Source: Himantopus leucocephalus
Lineage: Eukaryota; Chordata; Aves; Charadriiformes; Recurvirostridae
Direction of reading: 5' to 3'
Assembly (NCBI GenBank): GCA_003993805.1
Contig: RSEF01000001.1
Span: 62,864,550-62,928,549, forward strand
DNA: 64,000 nucleotides
Shown: positions 45,201-56,100 of the stretch, one piece after another
How the letters are laid out: the number at the start of each line of letters is the position of its first letter
Numbering within the stretch: the first letter of the stretch is position 1
The notes under the pieces: generated by a model
Databases searched by the model: none
Told to the model about the DNA's origin: nothing
What the model saw: only the letters and a program-made list of their open reading frames with translations
Position numbers and translations under genes: made by a program

Positions 45201-48200
45201 GTGTCACTGGTACTGCACTATAAGGCCAAACTCATGGTTCTGTCACTGGCTCGGTGGGACTATGTCAGGGTGCAGAATTGCTCCATTCTTTGGCTTCCCA
45301 AGTATCCAACACGGATCTGTGTCTACCCTTCCCTCATCAAGCTCCCTGGGACAGGGTCTGTCACAACACAGTTATATGATACCTCTTGAAGTGGGATTGC
45401 CAGACTACTCAGGGACTGACAGTTAACACACAACCTTGAAGGAGGAGGGAATGGTATTGAAAGTGAGTCCGAGGGACTGGAAGGAGCTGCCCTGCTAAGC
45501 AAGGCAGAAGTAAGCAGGGGCCCAGCCAACGCTACCGTGGAAAGTGGATCAAAAGCCTCATCACTTTTTAAATAAGAAACACTTTAAAAAAGAAAAGCAT
45601 TCAGCTCCATCTCTCTGTGTATGTTGCCAGAAAGGGCATCATTAAGAATTCATTGCAACTTCTGCACCCAATTTTCCGGCCCAGTGCCTTGTCCCGCTTG
45701 TCTTGCTCCAGCTCCAAAGACAGTGGAGGCTCTGCCATGAGTATCGAGGGACAAACGGGACCTGAATAACAAGACAGAGCTTGAAGAAAGGGCGGGGGGA
45801 GCAGAGGACCTCTGGCTTGAAGTGGCTGAAGGAGAGAGAAGCACAGCCAGGCAGGGAGCATGAGGAAGAACCAGGCTTGCCCACCGACTTGTGAGCAAAT
45901 AGGCATAAGGCTGCCCCAGCTGCCTGCTATTAGCTGCTCACACAGGCTTGGGGATTTCCTTCTACTCTGTTCTTTCCCTTCTTGAACATCTGGAGTTTAT
46001 CCAGGGGTGAGTTTAAGGGTGGGGATGACTGGGGATTCCTAACAGCTAAAAATAGCCCTTGCACTCTTGGACCAAGGTCCTCAGCTGCAGGACAGTGATG
46101 CAGCTGACAAAAATGGCCAAGCCAAGGGTGGATTCAGGGCAAGGAGGTGCTAGGTGTAGCAGGTTAAATCTAAAAAGGCTGAAGCGGCTGTACCTGTTGT
46201 GTATGAGTGCCTTCAGTCGAAGCAAAGTGACTGCTTAGCATCATGATATCTGCTAGTCTGCAGGAAAAGGGGTTTCATTCTGGGCTTTGCTCAGATTGGG
46301 CATTGGGCCAGAAGACACACGAGATGGCAGCTTCTCATCCCTTCCTGATAAGGTGGGGAGAGAGCTGTTGCCTCAGTTTCTCTGCCGTACATTTTCTGTC
46401 TTGTGTCACCATCATCCACCAGGCTTCCTGCCCGTGACACCCATTTCTCTTCCTCTCTGCTTCTCAAGTGGCAGCCAGGGAGATAATTGATATTTTTGAC
46501 ACTGTCTGTTGAGCACTTTGTGGCAGGAGCTGCCAGGATGAAGCCATGAATTAGATAATTAGGGTTAATTAGAGGCTTTCCAGGGCTATGTTACCATACT
46601 CCATGAGGACAGCGCTCTCCTTTCAGGGCCATTGCAGGGAATGGTGCCTTTGGGGCAGAGGAGAGGAGTAAGGAGGTGTCAGTGGCATTGATGGTGGTTG
46701 TGGTGGCCAGAAAAAGGGTGTTTCAGCTTCTTAGTGGCATTGGAGGTGCTGGGGTGGAGCAAACAGATCAGGAGAATGAGAAGCAAGGTTGGACACAGAC
46801 TGAAGTGGGACAATGCGGGGACGTGATGGTGGGGAAAATGCAACTGAAGGGAGAGAGCCAGTTCTCAGCATCAGCTGATTGGAGTTCAGCTTTTGCTGCA
46901 GCAAAAGCCGTGTGTCTCTAAAACCCAGCAGTTAAGAAGAGGCCCTGAGGAGGCAGATCAGCCTGAGCTGGCCCTGAGATTTAGTGACTGATGTGGTGGA
47001 GGTGGAGGGTTTTCAAACTCCTATGGAGTTGTGGTCTGTTGTTGGAAGGAGAGTTGGGTAGTAGGTCCCTCACTGGTCCCCATTCCTCCCTCCACTGCTG
47101 CAGGGAGCTGAACTGATAGGTAGAACTTGCTAGGGCAACAACCACAGAAACTGAGGCTTGAGTGGCCTCTGCAAGGCTCTGAAAGGTGCTTGGCTACCCA
47201 CAAGTACCAGGTGACAACTCCACTCTGGCATCCACAGCCTGCTTCTGTAAGAAGGCATCATGGGCCCTTCCTGCTTGTCTGAGAAGGTCAGGCTGCCTGT
47301 GACTGAGTGTGCAGTGGAGGAGAGCACCAGTGCAGTGGTGGAGTGTGAGAGGGAGAGAGCTGATTCTCTAGGATATTCTGTCCCCATTGTCCCAGAGCTT
47401 CTCTGTCTGCACCTGTATTCACTCTGCCAGTGCTAGGCTGTTTGACCCTGGGGATGATGAGGAGACACTGCTCCCTCACCCCCACCTAGATTCTTAACGG
47501 AGAAGAGGGCATTAATTTCTCCAACCCTGTTGTGCAGTCAGTATGCCTGAAGGTGAAACTGCCTGAGGCAGGTTAGCCAGTCTGTGATGGAGGTTTAGCT
47601 CTTCTTCCTACTTGCAACTGTTGCTATGTAGGGATGCTTTGAAGAGGTCGCCTTTGCCAGCACAGCCTTGTACTGTCTCAGAGGAATAAGAAACTTGTCC
47701 TGTTGCTAGAAGGCCTTGGAATCATCACTCTGGCATATTATTGGGTCTTTCCACAGAAGAGTATAAACTTCAGGGTCACTGCATTTGTGAATTTACACTG
47801 TTATAAACCTCCTGGGTCTGAAGAAACTGAAGAACTCTCTTCTGGGAGTCCCCTTGTTCTGGGGGAGGAATGGACTTCTCTGGGTCTCTTGGAAAGTCAC
47901 ATCCCTTATCCCGCAGATAGACTTCATCAAGTGTCTTTGGGAAATGGAAGAGATTTGTCTCCCTCACTTTCTCTCCACATCACTAAGCCCCAAGTCTAAT
48001 CAGTGTGGTGGATGGAGGGAGGCAATGCGTGATGGCAACCAGACCTCTGGGCCTCTTCTGCCTGGCTGCATATCTCTGAGAAGCAGCCAGTTATCTGAAG
48101 CACTGTCAGAACAGGACATGGGTTCTCATCTCACCTCTGCTTTATCTTCTAGGTCATCACCTCTCTCCTCCTTTCCTGCATACTGTGTTGTCCTCACAGT

Positions 48201-49754
48201 TCCCACCCACCACTCCCTTCACACTTCCCTTTTTTCCTGTTTTCTCCATTCTCCACCTTCCTTCACTGTCCCCCACCTGTCTGTTCCTTAGGGAATCATG
48301 ACTTCCTCCATTCTCTTCTCCTTTACACTCCTGGTGCTTTCACTCACCACCTTCCATCTGTTGTCCTTTTTCCATTTCTCCATTTCTTTTCCTCCATTCA
48401 ACCCCTTCTGTCTCCTGCCATGTCCACATATTTTCCTCTCATATAATATCTAATATAATTCCTCACATCTTGAGTCATCCAAACCTGCAAGGAAGTGATT
48501 TCCCGCAGGGAAACAGAATGTGAGAAATATCTTTGTTCACCAAAAATTAAATATTGACCATATGGGGTGGGGAAAAAAGCCAACAAACTAGGCAAAAAAA
48601 ATGCCAGCTCATTGCTCGTAAAGGGCTGAAGAAAGGCAAAACTTATCTAAGCAAGTATTCACCACTGGGATTTGAGCATTTCTGTATCAGTGTGTCACCA
48701 AAAGTCCTTCTAAGATTCTCAGCCAGACATTCACTGCAGTGGGGCCAACCTAGACTGCATTAGGTTTTGCAGAAGGTGGAATCCGGGATGCAGCTGAGAT
48801 ACAGTCAGTGTGTGAAACAAACTTAGGCTGTCTCTTTCACACACACACACAGAGCTCCTCCCTGGTCCTACATCTTCGTCCTTCTAGGCTGAGTCAGGAA
48901 AGAAATTTAATTTTAGGAAAAAAATACGGAGCCTACTGGACACTGAACCTTGCTCTTATATTAAACAGGGGCTGGAATAAAGTGAAGGTACAGCCCTTCA
49001 AAATGAGGAAAGGAAAAGGGAAATGCAGCCCACCAAGCAGTTGGATATTCTCTGCTTCAGTCATTTCTGAGGTGTTGCCTCTGCCCAAATTACCACAGTT
49101 GTGGCACTTCCAGAAATGGCCTTGATTGTGGGTTGGGAAGGGCAGGGGTAGGCCTGTTCTAACATGGTGCCATGCCATCAGAAATAGGAACCTGGTGAAT
49201 GCTCAGAGCATCCCTGGAAAGTAGTTGCATGCGGGATCAGGCACCTTCCCCTACAGACGGTCCTGACAGGTCCCCAGGTCTCTCCTGTCTCCTTACTGAA
49301 TGCTCTCAACTGTAACCAATTTCTCCCAACTGTAACCAACTTCTCCCATGCCTTGATCCCAGAGATGACCCCCTGCAGTGTCTGGGCATCACCCACAGGC
49401 TGAATTTTCTTAACAAAGACCATAGTGCAGAGGAAGTCCAATAGATTTGGCGGAGTCCAATAGATTTCTGAGGATCACCTCAGAAATGACTGAAGCAGAA
49501 AAAGTAACATATTGTTCTTAGAAGCAGGGGACAGACCCAGCACCACTATAGGTTCTAAGCAGGGCAAAGAAGAGTTTGACTCAACATGTACTAGCTCAAT
49601 CAGAGAGCAACTTTGGTGGGCAGAGAAAGAAAATCTCAGTGAATCCCTGAGACCCTTGTGTTGCAGTGATCTATTAAACAAACCATATCTCTGTGTACAG
49701 CAAGCACAGGCTTAATCCCACGTAATTCTGGTATTTTTAGCAGCTTGTTCATGG
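42251..49754. other. Gene-free intergenic stretch
   Basis: About 7.5 kb downstream of ELFN2 with no supported exon or transposon. AT-rich non-repetitive patches at about 42775-42880, 43470-43590 and 46480-46580 could be conserved elements. A short (AC)n lies at 48838-48851. A 22-base near-duplication containing AACTGTAACCAA is at about 49303-49345 and a repeated AGTCCAATAGATTT at 49436-49468. Confidence 0.5.
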
Positions 49755-49759
49755 ATAGG

Positions 49760-49789
49760 TGTCATGGTTTAGGCCCTGAAACCAGGACA
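49760..49789 (-). mobile_element. LTR collapsed to its terminal palindrome
   Basis: These 30 bases start TGTCATGGTTTAGGCC and end CTGAAACCAGGACA. Those are the two ends of an avian endogenous retrovirus LTR with nothing between them. The flanks carry an exact 5-bp target duplication ATAGG (49755-49759 and 49790-49794). The ends are inverted copies of one another (TGTCnTGGTTT), so what remains is nearly palindromic. On the minus strand it begins TGTCCTGGTTTCAG. It is a non-coding relic left by an internal deletion, or possibly an assembly collapse. Confidence 0.7.
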
Positions 49790-49794
49790 ATAGG

Positions 49795-51276
49795 GTAACT
49801 GGGACTTTTTATTGCTTCACTTGCAGGAGCCTTGAAGCCAGACTCCAAAGATTCCTAGTAAATAGGAAGACCTCAGGTGAAAATCAAGGTCTCCCAAGTG
49901 CAGCAGTGAGAGACACAAGATGTCCGATTAAAAGAAAAATGGCTTGGGATCTAGCTGAACCAGCTGTTCTACAGCTGGCTCTTAGGCTAATTCACTGTGT
50001 GCCTCTGTTGGGATCCATCAACCTGAACACAGGGTGGAGAGGCAGGCGTCTGCTTTGTCTGTGCTTGAGACAGCACTTCATGTAATGGTGATGGGGCAGT
50101 GTTGGGCCTTTACGCAGAGTGAGGCCACATACAGACAGGAGATTGAGGAACGTATGATGGCAGAATGGTAGCAATGGAGCGTGCCTTCTAGCAGAGACCT
50201 TGTGAGTGTGTGGTCTTGTGCTGCAGGGCACCAAATCTCTCTCCTTTACTAGGATATCACAGCCCAAGCTCAGTGGTATAATCTGGGGCATAAAGTCTCC
50301 AAGCAATGTAGAGGCTATGGCTGTGCTGCCAACTTATGATGTTCTGGAGTCAGATCCTACTATGATCAGGCTCTGTAGCTGCAGTAGGATTCCGCTGGTG
50401 TGTGATGGGGAGCATGTTCTCCTCACCTGCTGTTATAAATGACGGGGGTTGGTGGGCGTGAAAGGATTCCCCTTGTGGGTCAGCTCCTTCTCCCAGCTTC
50501 TCCTGACACCACTTGAAACAATCTGGACAGAAGAGATTCCTTGGATCTGCACCAAAGTTCCTTGGACAGCACACATCCAGGAGGCTCTTGCCAGAAACAT
50601 TCCCTGCAGAAAGCCATGATGTCAGGGTTTCTCAGCCTCCAGATGGGGCAGCCCTCATAACTGCTCTTCCATTGCTAGCATCTCAGGCAAGAAAAAGGCC
50701 CAGTGGAAGAAGGCACATATTTTCCGGTCTCTGTATGATCAATATCAGGTGACCACCAGGCAGATGGGGCAAATTTATCTGCTCAGGGAACATGACCTTT
50801 TTTCCAAATTAAGGAATTATTTTGTGGAACAGCAGAAGAAAGATTGCCATATCAGCCTGAATCAAAGCTGTCTGCATCTTCTCCTCCACTGAGGATCCTA
50901 AAATCATAAATGGTCTGAAGAAGGCAAGCAGGGCAAAAATACTGACTATTCCTTGCAATGTGAGAACATCAAGTATCCTTGAAATGATCAAGCATCAGGT
51001 TTAAGAGAAAATCCAGGGAAACATCATATCACAGTACAGAAATAACATGCCAAAGTGTTTAAACCTGTAAGACACTGGAAGTCTTTAAACTGCTGATGTG
51101 CAGTATCAGGGAAAAGAAAACAGGGAAGGCGCATGCCCTGTCCTTGCCCAGCAAGCCGGCCCTGGACATCATCAGAGACAGAACACCGGGACAGACAGAC
51201 CTTCATGCTGATCCAATACATCTTCTGCATTCTTCTGCATTTTTGCACATCTTATTCAACATCTGTCAGCCTTGCA
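49795..51276. other. Unassigned stretch between two LTR insertions
   Basis: No gene or repeat family is recognised. A 60-codon minus-strand frame (50809-50991) encodes a hydrophobic stretch, and a 104-codon frame (49992-50306) is also open on the minus strand. Neither resembles a family I know, and both are short enough to be chance. Confidence 0.35.
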
Positions 51277-51282
51277 CAAAGT

Positions 51283-51803
51283 TGTGACAGTTTAACCCCA
51301 GCCAGCAACTAAGACCATGCAGCCTCTCGCTCACCCCTCCTTTGCCCCTGAGAAGGGTAGGGAGAAGAGGGAGAAAAGGTGGGGAAAGGGAAAAAAACCC
51401 TTCTGGGTTGAGATAAAGACAGTTTAATAGAACAATAATGGAAAAGGAATGACAATAATAATAATATACTATACAAGACACAAGTCATTCTCACTGCCCG
51501 GTGAATTGGTTGCTCAGCCCACCCCAAGCAAAGATCATGGATTCTCTCCCCCGGCCAACCCCCATTTATATTATATACTAAGCATGATATCTATGGTATG
51601 GAATATTCCATTGACCATTCTATTGTTCTGTCTGTGCTCCTTCCCAGCTTCTATGGAAAGCTGAAAAAAGTCCTTGACTAGTATAAACATCACTTAGCAA
51701 CAACTAAAACTATATGCATTATTGACATTCCTTTCATACCAAAACTGAAAACACAGCAACCACTAGAAAGAAAATTAACTCCATCTCAACTGAAACCAGG
51801 ACA
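51283..51803 (-). mobile_element. Solo LTR of an avian endogenous retrovirus, antisense to ELFN2
   Basis: The 521-base element runs from TGTGACAGTTTAACCCC to GAAACCAGGACA. It is flanked by an imperfect 6-bp target duplication, CAAAGT (51277-51282) and CAAGGT (51804-51809), which fits an ERVK-like (class II) integrase. On the minus strand it starts TGTCCTGGTTTCAG, with a TATA-like TATATAATATAAAT (revcomp of about 51564-51580) between U3 and R. The plus strand carries the familiar GGTTGAGATAAAGACAGTTTAATA segment near 51406-51430. No gag, pol or env sequence adjoins it, so it is a recombined solo LTR. Confidence 0.85.
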
Positions 51804-51809
51804 CAAGGT

Positions 51810-52725
51810 CTACGCAGCAAGGCTGCTGCAACGGTCTGAAATGCCAGGTAAGTCTTAGCCTGATGCTAAGATAATGTGACAGACCTGACGGGAAAACAGC
51901 TGCATCTGAAGCTTCCCAACATCGCAGCAGTGAGACTCACAGTTTCAGAACAGAGTTTCTGCAGCTGCTGTTGATGGTTCTCGCAGCACACAGCAAGTGC
52001 TTGCGTTAAATTCAGACCTTGTAACTATTTGGCGTGGACTGAAAGGGCAAGTGGGATGCCCTGATAGAAAAAAGCTAAAATGTACACAGCAGGAATCAGA
52101 CAGATGAACAGGAGAAAGAACTACATTTAGCTGGTCTTTTCATCAAATAAATCCATATACGTCAGGACAGCCCTGGAGATGTACTTGCCTTGGGCACCAG
52201 CGTCTTCACAATTACCCTGATCAGCACCTTGGCAGGTGTTGTGTCCAAGGCCAGGCACATCAGATGACATGAGAGAGGGAGAGCCATGGTACCAGGGCAG
52301 TGGAATCCTCCTAGGAGCAAAGTTTGCCTCATGATGAGAATGCTGATGTCAGTGATTGCTGACACAGGAGTGTGTGTGGGGAGTGGTAGGATAGAAGAAA
52401 CTGTGATTTCATTGGTGAAAATAGACAAGAAAGAAGATGAAACATATGGCTTCATGACCTGAAGCCCCTTCTGAACCAAGATAGGTCTTGAGAGAGGAAA
52501 GTCCCTGTGGGATTGATCCTGGGAGACGTAGGTCTATGCTAGATGTGCTAATGACCTTGTCTGCAGTCAGCTTCACATCCTTTCTTGAGCAGATGGTAGG
52601 TACGCTCTGCACTACGTGCCTGTGGGACACAGCACTAAGTGTCTCTGAGTAAGCCTCCAGGTGAGTTCCTCATGACTGTCCAGAACCTTAAAACTGACAA
52701 AAATACAAAAGTATACAAGTGGCAA
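51810..52725. other. Unassigned stretch
   Basis: No exon recognised. A 105-codon minus-strand frame (52162-52479) is open but unlike any family I know. Parts could be unrecognised repeat, given the transposon-rich surroundings. Confidence 0.35.
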
Positions 52726-52729
52726 AATG

Positions 52730-53100
52730 AAGGCTTGGGAAAATGTGGGCCCGCAGCTAAATGGGGCAGGTGCCCTGGTGAAAAAGGACATGGGAGAGAC
52801 CGAGGTATTGAATGTCTTCTTCAGCTCAGTCTTTACTAGCAAGACTGGCCTTCAGAAACACCAGGACCCAGACACCAGGGGAAAATATGGAATAAATTAA
52901 CCTTGGTGGAAGAGGATCAGAGAACATTTAAGCAAACTGCACATTTGTAAGTCCATGATCCCTGTCGGGATGGCACCCAGCAGTGGCAAGGAGGCTGGCT
53001 GATGTCATTTCAAGCTCAGTCTGAACAATCTTTGAACACTCATGGTGACTGGGAGAAATGTCTGAGGGCTGGGGGAATGTAAATGTCACTATGGAAGGTC
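52730..53100 (+). mobile_element. CR1 LINE ORF2 fragment
   Basis: Plus-strand translation, with a few stops, gives the CR1 block between the endonuclease and reverse transcriptase: ENVGPQLNGAG (about 52740-52772), EVLNVFFSSVFTSKTG (about 52803-52850), a KSM-like block (about 52950) and ADVISSS..IFEHSW.LGE (about 52995-53060). These follow the family order closely. The copy is truncated at both ends and carries in-frame stops, so it is dead. It is better preserved than the 5.8 kb copy. Confidence 0.85.
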
Positions 53101-56100
53101 TAAGTCTATATGAAGTCATGGGAAGGTTCGCGCCAACTGGGAAGGAGGATGGAACTGAAATTTCTCTGTCTTCTCAGAGGCGTGCACCTTTAAGAGGGGT
53201 GATGCTGCTCTGAGGAATCCATGCATTTCTGATTCCTCCCAAGTTGGAAAAATGTTGGTGGGGCAAGGTTTACAGAGGGAGATAAATGTCTTTTTTTTGG
53301 ACAAGCCAAATTAAAATGGATAAGCTCTTCTTCAGGCCTGATACGTTTATCTCCTTTGGACCTGCTGGTGTACCTGACACCCTGTCCATTTCTTTCTGCT
53401 TGTATCATACCTGATCCTTCTCTACAAACCTTGCCACTCTTACAGTCTTCAGACATCGCACTTAGAACAGAACTGCTGTTAAAATACGAATTCTTGTTTT
53501 CAGAAAGACCCAGCTGTAAAAACAATGTACCCTACACTGATTGGGTGAGCTGGGAAGAAAAGGAAGCAGAAGATTAAGGAACTGTTTGATGATCCTCTTG
53601 CATACGGGTACCCACAGTGATAATCCACACTTGCAATAAGGAAGAAGAGGATCAGCTGCTCTTCCAGGTAGTTGAACTGCAGTTCAACAGTTAGTTTTTC
53701 AGAGCTGGTCTATGCTACTGTAGAGCTTGTTTTCACAGTAAGCCCACCTGGTGTTCCGGTTGACTCATGTGAGCCTGCCACATGCTGGAAGCATCACTTT
53801 CTGACAGGTAATACAGCCAAACAGAGCAGGGTCTAAAGCAAAACCCTCATGGACCTACCAATGAAGGCACGTCTGGTGAATCCTAGGAACCGGGACATGT
53901 TTCTTGCTAAGCCATAAGGGTTTGAGCTCCTCCTTGAGGGGAGAGAACTGAGCTCTGAGCAAAGAAAACAGTAGTAATACAGCAAAACAAATGGTACAGA
54001 CTAGCAGGGAGCGAGATACTGTGAACAGAGTGAAGAAGACAGAGCCTTGTTCCCTGAAACTCCCACCAGTGCCAGAAAGAGAAAGAGGCAGAAGAGAAAG
54101 AGGTGTATGCAAGCACGAGTGCGAGGGAGAGACTGTGTGTGTGAAACAGACAGTGTGTGAGGGAGAGGGATCCTATACAATGTGTGAGAGATATGTATCC
54201 TATAGCCTTTGTGTTTGTGTTAGAGCTTGTGTGTGTGAAAGACAGACTGTGTGAGAGAGCCCGAGACAGCTACAGCGTGCGTGCGAGCGGGAGCATGAGA
54301 GCCAGGCAGAAGGAGAGGGGTGACCTGAAGTGGAGCCTCTCCAACCCCCTCTCTGCCTGGGAGGCCGCTTCACGGTCTTGGAGTTGTGGTGGGTTGGCAC
54401 ATTTCAGGTGGGGATGGGGAGTCCTAAGAGCCATGTGCTCTGGCTCGAGTCAATGATGCCAGGGGGAGCTGGGGACTCGCAACAACTCGCAACAACCTCC
54501 GATCTCTACACGCGCCGTCCCTGTTACGGTGCTTGTCTTCCATCCACACCAAGCCTGAAATACCACCTGGCTGGTGTGCGACGGTGGGGGTGGAAGCAAG
54601 GGACACTGGTTGAATAAAACTTTTCCCTTCCCTGTACACTAGGAAGCCAAAGAGGACTAGTCCAAAGGGCCCGACAGAGAGCAACTGCTGTCCTGCTCAC
54701 ACAGCCACTCCTGCTGCCTCTGTGTTCGTGCTGTTTGTAACCAGAGCAGGAGGCAGATGGCCGCCTTCCTCCTTGCAGAAGGCCCCTCTGCGGAGCCAAA
54801 TGGCCAGCACAGCATAGCCAGGTCCTGCAGCTGACCAGACCCAGTCCTGTATAACCATAAACTCCCAGTCTCCGTGAGATGACAACACCGTGTCCCTTCC
54901 CAGCACCTACTTGGCCTGAACGCATCAGCTGTCCTCCTCCTGCTGCCTCTGCAGAGGGGATCGCCTGCCATCCAGTGCTCAGAGACCCTTTAATTTTGGT
55001 CAGATCTCGGTAACAGATCCTTTCCAAGCCCTGCAAGGGTGAGGGAAACATAAGTGTCATGGCAAAACAAGGGTTTCTGCAGCGCTCATGCACTGTGAAA
55101 TGCAACTCGGGTCTCTGCCAGCTGGAGGGATAGCAGCATGAGCCAGGTGCTGGGAACAGCCCTCCACATTTGAGTGGCTGTCCTCAGAAGAGAGAAAAAG
55201 CTGGAAGAAAGGCATCCCAGCAAGGCTCTGGAGATGGGGGATGGCACCATTGCTGCAGGCCCTCAGGGATATAAAGGGTGAGATCCTGGGTTCCAGAGCC
55301 ATTCTTATTGGGTTATCCAAAACATTTGCTCAGTCCTGGCAAATGCCACACAGGACCTGTGGGATATATTCTGGAGGAGAAGCTGAAGAAGGTGGGTGAC
55401 CTTGCGCTTAACACCAGTGTTTGGGCTTCTGACTCACTCCTTGACTGAAAACATTTGTGCTAACGCTTAAAACCAGGGACAGCATCAGCACTGCAGATTA
55501 TCAGAGCTACCATGTGACATCATCCGGCAGAGCTCTTCAAAGCCTGGGCGATGTCATCACTGCAAAATCCTGGTGCAGGACTGATGAGCCTGTTCTTTCC
55601 TGGGGAGAGAGCAGGTCTTCCCAACACCTTTTAGCTGGCCGCAAATTCACACATACCTTAGCACTGGACAGCAATAACACGAAGTGAGAACATCATGTGG
55701 CTTTCGGTGCTGGTTGGGAATATGGTTTGTGAGCTGTATCTTTGATTTGAGATTGTGATGACATAAGCAGAGACCTTGGCCTGTGCCAGAGGCATCTCTT
55801 GTGTTGCCCAGGTGCAGGTCTTTTGAGCATGCCAAGTGTCTGTGACATGTGCCAAGCCCATGAGCTCTTGCAGGCTATATCCAGCTCATGGGCTTTAGGT
55901 TTTGCTGTGGCAGCCCTAAGGATGACTGCAAAGACAGACCATCAGCATGAGCTTTCTAAGGAAATGAAAACATCATGCTTTCATTCTACATCAAGAGACT
56001 GTGAGTAGCAACTTTTAACAGAAGGCAATGATATCACCCATGTGAGCCTCTAGAGACACTAAATGATGTCACCAACTTGTGTAGCAGTCAATTGCAAGGT

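Noticed and set aside
54524..55105. 193-codon open frame on the minus strand
   Set aside because: Overlapped by two other open frames of similar length on the same strand, which points to low stop density rather than coding; no recognisable motif.
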